DNA of 7,660 bases from CAZFHP01 sp964519365. GTDB lineage: Bacteria; Babelota; Babeliae; Babelales; RVW-14. A model generated the notes under the pieces. It was not told the DNA's origin and made no database searches. It saw only the letters and a program-made list of their open reading frames with translations. The stretch lies in the NCBI GenBank assembly GCA_964519365.1, contig CAZFHP010000064.1, positions 1 through 7,660 of the forward strand, read 5' to 3'. Shown piece by piece: positions 1 through 7,000 of the stretch. A program made the position numbers and the translations under genes. Every line of letters begins with the position of its first letter. Position 1 is the stretch's first letter.

Positions 1-67
1 TAAAAAAATAGTAACGTCAAATTTTTTGGAAGCTTATTTATTCAGAATGGTATTACACCTAAAAAAT

Positions 68-173
68 CCCGCTCATCCTGCCTGCGCGCCGTAGCCTTGG
101 CAAAGTTGGGAGTAGCCCGCTCATCCTGAGTAGCCGTCTTCGGCGTATCGAAGGGCCCCTTGGCATAGCCAAG
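68..173. repeat. GC-rich mosaic of short interspersed repeat sequence
   Basis: CCCGCTCATCCTG occurs twice (68-80 and 116-128). The first copy leads into GCGCGCCGTAGCCTTGGC. The second leads into a GCCG/CGGC hairpin (133-144) and then TATCGAAGGGCCCC. A separate perfect 6-bp hairpin follows (CTTGGC 159-164, loop ATA, GCCAAG 168-173). On the minus strand the core reads CCTTCGATACGCC and CTCAGGATGAGCGGG. I recall intergenic repeats of this type (TTCGA...CTCAGGA...GCGGG and GCCAAGGCTACGGCG) in many environmental bacteria. Other copies cannot be seen in this window. A 74-residue minus-strand open frame through it is not credible as a gene. Confidence 0.6.
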
Positions 174-221
174 AAATTCTGTAAAAAATGGAATGTATCT
201 TCTTGTATGTAAATTGGATCT

Positions 222-261
222 AAAAAAATAAACAACAAAGGCCCCGACTTTCGCCGGGGCC
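222..261 (-). terminator. rho-independent terminator after the beta-barrel gene
   Basis: On the minus strand, arms 253-261 and 240-248 form a 9-bp GC-rich stem (GGCCCCG/CGGGGCC plus a G-U and a C-G pair) capped by a GAAA tetraloop (249-252). A T-rich tail, TTTGTTGTTTATTTTTTT (222-239), follows. It sits 58 nt past the stop codon and is a textbook intrinsic terminator. Confidence 0.9.
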
Positions 262-318
262 CAAAACAGTATGAGAAAATCACACCGTCATATCTTCATA
301 AAATAAAAACATGAACTT

Positions 319-1689
319 CTAGAAGCTCACGCCAATTTGTCCACCCCACGTATGACAATCAATCACGTTCTTGCCACCAACTGGCAACTTGTAAAACAAC
401 TGTACTTGCGGCACACACCACCAATCATCTTCTTTGCCATCTTTGCCAATGTTCCCGTCATAGTTCAAAGAAAAAATCAGATTATGCGTATCCCAATTTT
501 CTAAACTCTTAGCCGTGTTAATAATCGTGCTATCAAAGCCATCACTCTTTGAGACAAACTTATCATTATCATGATGGGTGTACATATACGCAACTTTGGC
601 ACTCAAGCCATAAAAGAATCTAAACGCTTGCAGGTACGCATGGGCCTGCCACGTAAAGCCATGCTCTTTTGTCGCCAAGCCTTTATTTAAAAGCAAAAAC
701 TCTGTTTGATACATATTCGTCTTTAAACGACGTGTGCGCGTTTCATCAAACAAAACTAAAAAATCAAAATCAACACCCAACTTAATATCCCAATCAAAGT
801 CTAATTCTAAACCAACACCAAACGGCAGCCCCCATGCACCATCGTTACCCAGAGCCATAGCAAACGCTTGATCTTCGTCTTTTTCTTTACCCGTTGGAAT
901 ACTCACTCCCAACTTAGCCGCTATCGTTACATAATCTAAATACTCATCACGTACCTTATATGCTTCATTCCAATCAAGCATTAACACTAAATCACCAGCA
1001 CCCGTCTGACTCCAATTGTCTAAGCTTAACCCACCAAACTCTTTTACGTTGGTCTTAAAAACAGATGCATCAGTAAGATAAGTACGTGTTATACGATCAG
1101 CCGGAACCGTATTCTCAGCACTCGTCATGTCTTCGATCTTAACACTATCAACGTCTTTGTGTTTAATTGGCAAGTGTGCAGAAATAGCTACCGTGCCAGG
1201 AATAGCATCGAAGGGCAATTCGTAACGAGCAAACACCGTTGCGTCTAGTTCGTCAAAGTCGCCTGTTACTTTTTGGTGCCCACGCGTACCATCATCTGTA
1301 GCACTAAAAGTATCTAACGTCGTTTTCACCGTATTAATTTTATCAACAACATCGCCTTTGGCATCTTGTAACATACTCAACGCTGACTGCGTTTTGTCAT
1401 GCAACTGCAAAACATTTGCATCTTTCTTGTCCCATGTACGCCCCGTACTATTACTCCCATACTCAAGACGTGCACCTACAATAAAACTCGTTTCACTTAG
1501 CTCGGGCATTTTCACCGCTGCGTCATAAGGTTCAAAGAAATTTGTGTGCACAAAGGCGTGCACCGAGCCTGTATATAATCCCGCAAGAAACAGCCCCCCA
1601 ACGATAGTCCCAAAAACCATACGTTTTACAAACACATACGTTGCAACATACCCCATCATACATTTCGTCATACGCTTTACGTTCTTCAT
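319..1689 (-). CDS. outer-membrane beta-barrel protein (porin-like), exported
   Basis: 456 residues. Residues 1-45 form a signal peptide: a long basic n-region (KNVKRMTK, then KRM at 22-24), a hydrophobic core at 25-40, and cleavage at VHA|F. The mature protein alternates amphipathic strands with polar loops: FIVGARLEYGS (69-79), ATVFARYELPF, VAISAHLPIKH, DLVLMLDW, VTIAAKLGVSIPTG, VGLELDFDWDIKLGVDFDFLVLF, LSAKVAYMYTHH, LIFSLNYDG, VQLFYKLPVGG. It ends GGQIGVSF with a terminal Phe456, the classic Bam-recognised barrel signal. An internal helical-looking stretch, NVLQLHDKTQSALSML (92-107), sits in the first long loop; I recall similar segments in Dependentiae barrel proteins. Cys425 and Cys445 in the last strands could form a disulfide. 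A start 42 nt upstream (1731) is in frame but would put an unrelated stretch, MFAYDCNF, before the signal peptide. GGCGGGAG just before 1689 supports the start used here. Transport specificity cannot be read from sequence. Confidence 0.92.
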   Translation of the reverse strand: MKNVKRMTKCMMGYVATYVFVKRMVFGTIVGGLFLAGLYTGSVHAFVHTNFFEPYDAAVKMPELSETSFIVGARLEYGSNSTGRTWDKKDANVLQLHDKTQSALSMLQDAKGDVVDKINTVKTTLDTFSATDDGTRGHQKVTGDFDELDATVFARYELPFDAIPGTVAISAHLPIKHKDVDSVKIEDMTSAENTVPADRITRTYLTDASVFKTNVKEFGGLSLDNWSQTGAGDLVLMLDWNEAYKVRDEYLDYVTIAAKLGVSIPTGKEKDEDQAFAMALGNDGAWGLPFGVGLELDFDWDIKLGVDFDFLVLFDETRTRRLKTNMYQTEFLLLNKGLATKEHGFTWQAHAYLQAFRFFYGLSAKVAYMYTHHDNDKFVSKSDGFDSTIINTAKSLENWDTHNLIFSLNYDGNIGKDGKEDDWWCVPQVQLFYKLPVGGKNVIDCHTWGGQIGVSF

Positions 1690-1692
1690 ACA

Positions 1693-1703
1693 CTCCCGCC
1701 TTT
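1693..1703 (-). promoter_or_regulatory. ribosome binding site of the beta-barrel gene
   Basis: The minus strand reads AAAGGCGGGAG, ending 3 nt before the ATG at 1687-1689. GGGAG alone is rather close to the start; AAAGG within the same stretch is 9 nt away. It resembles the GGGAG site of the upstream gene and fixes the start at 1689 rather than 1731. Confidence 0.6.
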
Positions 1704-1885
1704 CTCTAAAATTACAATCATACGCAAACACATTTCTTTTCTCTTTTTTTCACACATCTACAAACGTGTTTCAACCAAACTTTTATACACCCCACACATA
1801 CCAAATAATTTGTAGCTCTCTATTAGCTTGTCTGAACAAGTGGAGCGCAAGCCGAACAATTTTTTGCATGACATACAATATATAT

Positions 1886-2023
1886 GCACGTAGGCGCCAG
1901 CGCGGTCACTGTGAATACAAGCGTCAGGGGCTTCAAAAGGGTACCCCCTTTTGTGCGCTGGGTTCCTAGGGGTGGTCGCACCACTACCCCTAGGTCGGGG
2001 TTTAAGGGGTGGAAAACCCCTTA
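1886..2023. repeat. GC-rich structured intergenic element with three strong hairpins
   Basis: This is a GC-rich island in an AT-rich spacer. Hairpins: AAAAGGG/CCCTTTT (1935-1941 with 1946-1952); CCTAGGGGT/ACCCCTAGG (1965-1973 with 1986-1994), with an inner GGT/ACC pair; TAAGGGGT/ACCCCTTA (2003-2010 with 2016-2023). The hairpins are perfect in their arms and closely packed. It may be a dispersed repeat unit or a structured RNA. Open frames of about 100-180 codons on both strands run through it but are low-complexity read-through of the hairpins, with no plausible protein features. Confidence 0.55.
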
Positions 2024-2039
2024 CTCTTTCTTCTTTTTT
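2003..2039 (+). terminator. intrinsic terminator on the plus strand, with no plus-strand gene before it
   Basis: An 8-bp stem TAAGGGGT/ACCCCTTA (2003-2010, 2016-2023) with loop GGAAA is followed by CTCTTTCTTCTTTTTT (2024-2039). The U-rich tail is on the plus-strand side only, so it does not serve the minus-strand genes well. It could end a small plus-strand RNA from the structured element or guard the large gene against antisense transcription. Confidence 0.55.
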
Positions 2040-2083
2040 AAAAAAATATTTGCAACCGTTATTCATTCAATTACCCGGTTAGC
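2040..2083 (-). terminator. weak candidate terminator of the large secreted protein gene
   Basis: Starting 6 nt past the stop codon on the minus strand, GC-(T)-AACCG pairs with CGGTTGC (2076-2083 with 2052-2058, one bulged base) across a 17-nt loop. AAATATTTTTTT follows. The stem is short and the loop long, but the position and T-run fit a terminator. It is the only minus-oriented candidate between the two genes. Confidence 0.4.
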
Positions 2084-2089
2084 AAAATG

Positions 2090-4048
2090 CTATTCGTTCA
2101 CCCGTACACCATCAGCAACAGGAACAATCCATGCACCACTTGCAGGCTCTCTAACTGGACGAGCAATACGTGTTGTTATGTCACCAGAGTTTGGCACATC
2201 TAACTTATCAGTCAACGAACTATCAGGGCTTACCAACCCCGTACTTTCATTGCCAACGCCTACACGTAACAAGTCTTGTTGTTCAACGCTTCGTGAGTCT
2301 GCACTAAACATAACTGAACCGTCTGTTGCAAAGTGTCTTCTAAAGCCGCCAAAGTCTGTCACGGGCACCGTCCCAACCGGCTTAACCCTATCAGCTAAAG
2401 TTACCCCTGTACCAGCGTTAACATAATAACGATACACTTTCGCTTTATCGTTATCACTATCAACGGCTAAAACATACAGGTTCCCCACTGTCGACTCATA
2501 CGTTGGGCGCGCTCCTAGGTCTGAAACGTATGCCAACTCAATTGGCCATAACCCGTCTTCAATCCCATCAACAAAACCCGTAGCTTCTGTTAAATCTTGA
2601 TCAAACACTTTCAAGCCATCAGGCGTTGCAACAACAACAGCCGTATTCGCACCGTTTCCTGCAACAACAACATCCGCACCTATACTCGTAAGCTCAGCCG
2701 TTTTATCTGTATTTGGTGTTCCTCCTGGTTCAGCTATTCTGGCAACTTTGTCAAGCGTAACAGCATACAACCTATTAGCATTTGTCCCATTATCAAATCC
2801 CACAGCTACACCAGTCACAATATCAGTCTCCGCCCAATTCACTCCATCAATCAACTTCGCACGGGCAGGATTACCAGGATCTTGTGCCGGATCAACTTGG
2901 GCAACACCACCAAAACCACCAACATACGCTTTATCGTTAGCNNNNNNNNNNNNNNNNNNNNNNNNNNNNNNNNNNNNNNNNNNNNNNNNNNNNNNNNNNN
3001 NNNNNNNNNNNNNNNNNNNNNNNNNNNNNNNNNNNNNNNNNACTTGACTTAATTCCCGACTTACAGCCGCACCAGCGCCACCAACAACATCATCACTCTT
3101 ACCCCATGCTGTCGCGCGCACCGCCTTTTTAGCATCACCCTCTAAGTACGTAAACCCAGCATCGCTATCATTCAAGCCAAAGCCTTTGACTTTATCCGTC
3201 GTACCGGCAACTCGTTGCCATGGCGTCCAAGTTACGATAATACCATTATCGTCAAAGATCGCAGTACTTTGGAAAATCCCGGCTTCTTTGGTAGCACTTC
3301 TATCTTCAGCAACCGCAACATACACAGAATTCCCAACAACCTCCATCGCTTCGATCGTAACGTCTGTGTTATAAGCCAAGAACCGAGGGTCGCCACCAAC
3401 GACTTTTGGTCGCTCTGCATTATTGTCAAAACTGTTAAATGCACTTCCCTGAGTAACTTTTGGCGCATCATCAGAATTTCCGTCCAACAGCTCAAAGCTG
3501 CTACCGCCAACTATCTTCGCAAGCTGACCAGCATTCGCATCACCTTTTGGCATAACTGGTAGGGCATAAACCCATGACCTCAGTTTACCATTAGCATCAT
3601 GCTCTTTTTTCTCACCAACGCCACCGTTCATAATCACGTACGTATTCTTGCCAGAGCCATCCTTGTTTGGAATACTCATTGTTCTGACTTTAAACGCCGA
3701 AGCCCGATAGTCCCGATTCTCAGTGTTCTCCAAATGGAACCCAACAATTTGTTCTGGGTCACCAGGGTCTCCCACTATCTGATCTTTCGTTGGATTAGCA
3801 AACACCGGCTTGATAAACACTTTGTCGGCACTATCAACCCCTGCAACTAAGAGCGAGATCACACCACCATTTGTGTCTGTACCAGGAACAATCCCATCAG
3901 TCGCGCCGGTCCCTTGCTTACCTCGGCCAACAGAAGAAAGACCTATGAACAAGACTCCAAGCTCATCGCTCCAATACATGTCAACGTCATTAGAACCAAT
4001 CAAGGCAGAAAGTTGATTATTGCCAGCTCCAGCATTCCCTGTATCATG
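2090..4048 (-). other. C-terminal beta-propeller-like region
   Basis: Residues ~1131-1782 hold repeated beta patterns with Asp/Asn/Gly turns: GVLFIGLSSVG, NTYVIMNGGVG, NSVYVAVAEDR, WTPWQRVAG, AGFTYLEGD, KAYVGGFGGVAQVD, NRLYAVTLDKVARI, TAVVVATPDGLKVFD, GNLYVLAVDSD, GSVMFSADSR and GAWIVPVADG. Their number (at least nine or ten) exceeds one ordinary propeller, so there may be two, or one completed by the N-terminal blades. It ends in a soluble VRVNE sequence with no C-terminal Phe/Trp beta-signal, so it is not itself an outer-membrane barrel or a classical autotransporter. Confidence 0.5.
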
Positions 4049-7000
4049 AAAGGCTATATGCCTGCCTGCAACCGTTTGCGCCTTCGATGCAACATCAAGC
4101 TTAAACGCCTGCATTTTATCTTCTGTGACATTCGCAGGATTACGTTGTATCAACGCATCTTCAACTTTTTTCAGAATCGCAATCCCACGGTTCAGCCCAT
4201 TTTGCGCAGAATTTTCATCGCTCTTCCAAGGACGCGCTCCCCCACCTGCCTGCACTCTCGTCTCATGCAATGCCCAACCAAGCCCACCTTCAACAGCAGC
4301 AACCGCACCATTTGCAACTCCGTCTGTAGTGACAGCAGCTAACACTTCACCAGCAGCATCAGCGGCAGTACCTTTGCCAGCTGCGTTCTTTAAGCGAGTC
4401 GTATCTAAGTTTGTATTCAAATTAATAGTGGTTCTTGCCACCGTCAATGGAATCGCCGCCTTGCTCGAAATATTCGCGACATCATCTTTTTTCTGCAACT
4501 CTGTCGTCAGCTGCTGAGCCGCCGCTTCAGTCCCTTTCTTAACAATATCTTTGATAACACTTACAAAGCTCGTATTTAAATCATCACCGTTATTAATTGA
4601 ATTCAAAGCTGCCAAAACCGTAAACTTTGTAACCGGATGAGTAGAATCATCTATTAATTCTTCTAATTTATCTATAACCCCATTGACAGAATCATTCTCT
4701 AACAAATCGGAAATATCATCATCTGTCATATTCATCGTCGCCTTACGCGCCGCCCAACCAATTCCTGCTTCAAGCACCGCTGCCCCAGCATTATCATAAG
4801 TATTTTCGTTCGCGTTACCATCTGTACCCGAAATAACCTCTGCTGCATTTTCTGCGGTTTTGTTTGCAGCAAGCCCTGTGATGTCAGCAATCTTGTGATC
4901 GGTTTGACTATCAACAAAATCTGCGATGGCTTCAGCCGTTGCAGCTTGCGTTGCAACTTGTACAAACTGAGGAAGCAGGTTATCATTCCCTCGAACATCT
5001 GCAACCAACTTCTCTATCCCACCAGCAACCCCAGCCTTTACAGCATTGACAACAACCTCCCCAATTTTATTTTTGACATCGTCACTATCCCGCACAGCGT
5101 TAAGAGCCAAAATAGCATTTGCCTGACCACCAACCGTTGAAATTTTTTCTCTCAACTCATAAATAACTGGATGAACAAAATTATTGACCACATAATCTCG
5201 ATCATTCCCAATAACAGCATTTCTCACACCCCATCCAAGACCTGCGACTACTGCTCCGATAGCCCCTTTATTATCGACATCATCTGTAACAATAGTTGCG
5301 GCTTGATCAACAGCTGCAACAACTGAAGTCTTCTGCGCTACATTTTTGATGGCATCAACACCAATCAAACCATGTAGGGCATTAACATCTCCAGACACAT
5401 TAATTAAATCCTTCACTAAATCTAAAATATTGCCCCCTGTTTTATTCTTCGCTTTTTCATCAGCATCTGCAACGGCTTTACCTAGGCGGCCATTATCGTG
5501 AGGGACAGCAGCACTTACCACAGTATGTAATGCATCTTTAAATGTATTAACCCCATCTTTTAAATTAGCAACGGCAGGTTTTGCGTTATTATTAGCTATG
5601 GTAGCATGAAGCTGGATCAACGCGCCAGTTGCTAAAGTTCCAACGGCAGATTCATCTGATGCTGCAACATTCTTGTACCCCAGAGTAAGGTCTCCAGTAT
5701 TATTCGGCTGTTGTCCTTGCAAGACATACTGCCCAAAGGTGCGGGCAAGCACCGCTTGCAGGCCAACAAGAGATCCTGCTCGACGATCATCATCAACCCC
5801 ACTTGGATTAAAACTTGCAACAAGGGCATCTGGACTTGCAAGCGTACCTAATTTTCCAGCCGTTCCAATCGCATTTTTCGCATCAGTTTTATTAACAGCA
5901 TCATCAAGAACCCCAACGTCAATAACATTTGCAAGGTTTTTGACCAGCTCTGCCTCTTTATCTTTCGCAACAGTTGAACCCTCTGTACCAGCTGTAAAAA
6001 TACGTTTTGTGATGCCTTTGGTATCATCCGTAGGAACAAAAGAAATAGCCGCTTGAACAGCTGTTTTAACATCACCATATGCCCCAACAATTCCTGCGGC
6101 ATATTTTGGAACAATGTCATTAGTCGCAAATTTTACAACAACTTCATCTGCTCCAGCTTTAAATGCCGTTTTGATCGCATCAGCATCATCATCAACGTCT
6201 CCAGCTCTTATCGCCCATGCAACACCACCCTCAAGACCCGCGGCTGCCCCGCCGGTAAGCGTTCTGGCTGGCGCTCCAGTTGTTGGATTGACAATCTTAT
6301 CAGCAAGATCACCCCTGGTTGTATCAGGATTTGTATTAAAGGCAACAATCGCTGCTGCTTTTAAACGATCACCATTAATCGCAGCGGCAAGGGGCTCTTT
6401 CTTAACGCTAAGTGCAGCCTCAGCAGCTTGAGCAATAGGACCGTCATCGTCTTTCGCTTTATCAACAGCAGTAATTGCCGTAGCACTTTTATCAATGTCA
6501 ATTTGATTAGGATCACCTGTTTGCTTTACAGCATTCTGCTGGACCAAAAGCTTCACTTGCGTTTTAAAGCTGCTATCATCTGCCAACACGGCAGCTGCAA
6601 CGGCACCCTTTGTTTTAAGATCAGGAGTCACGGCCAAAAGCTTTGTTTTGATTTGCCCAACGACATCTGCTACGGCAGTCTCGTTTCCTGTAACCTCAAT
6701 CGTTTCCCCTGTTGGGTTCCCATCAGCAACGGCGGCGAAAATAAGCGGATTTGCTTCTTTCGTTCCAGCAACAGCATACGGTGGAGACGAAATTGATTTT
6801 TCGTTTGCGTCTTTAAAATTAGCGTCATCAGCAACGCGGACCAACTCGCTACCGTCAGCAGGATTGGTCATCAAGTATACGTTCTGTTTCCCATCAACAA
6901 CGACAACAGGCTGTGCGTTGTTTGGCCCGGCGAGCGCCAAGCGTGTAACTTTTGCGTTCTGAAGCGTTTCGCCCGTAGAAGGGACGCCGTTAACTTTTAA

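Larger units (their letters stand above)
1..318. other. intergenic region left of the beta-barrel gene
   Basis: Apart from the repeat mosaic (68-173) and the terminator (222-261), this stretch is AT-rich. Positions 1-67 and 174-221 show no gene, RNA or motif I can support. A neighbouring gene further left is not reached. Confidence 0.7.
1690..2089. other. 400-bp intergenic region between the two genes
   Basis: It holds the weak terminator (2040-2083), the GC-rich hairpin element (1886-2023), a small hairpin CTTGT/ACAAG (1827-1840, loop CTGA), and an AT-rich leader before the beta-barrel gene. A minus-strand TATAAA (1782-1787) could be a -10 for that gene, about 90 nt before its start codon, but no acceptable -35 lies at the right spacing, so the promoter is unresolved. 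No protein-coding gene is supported here. Confidence 0.6.

Noticed and set aside
59..283. 74-codon minus-strand open frame past the beta-barrel gene
   Set aside because: It starts next to the terminator stem and translates the interspersed repeats (Arg/Leu/Pro-rich). No ribosome site or protein feature is visible.
316..325. Palindrome CTTCTAGAAG over the stop codon of the beta-barrel gene
   Set aside because: It is a short 10-nt palindrome with no loop, overlapping codons for the conserved C-terminal Phe; likely chance.
1690..1731. Upstream in-frame start adding 14 residues to the beta-barrel protein
   Set aside because: The added residues MFAYDCNFRERREC do not suit a signal peptide start, and the GGCGGGAG ribosome site lies inside this extension, next to the 1689 start.
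1758..2066. 102-codon minus-strand open frame between the two genes
   Set aside because: It reads through all the hairpins of the structured element, giving a low-complexity Arg/Pro/Gly sequence without a ribosome site or domain.
1884..2426. 180-codon plus-strand open frame
   Set aside because: It starts in the hairpin element, crosses the plus-strand terminator and then runs antisense to the 3' end of the large gene; it is a shadow.
3232..3510. Minus-strand alternate-frame open frame that might signal a frameshift in the large gene
   Set aside because: The main frame is continuous here with good propeller-like sequence on both sides; the alternate frame shows no domain.
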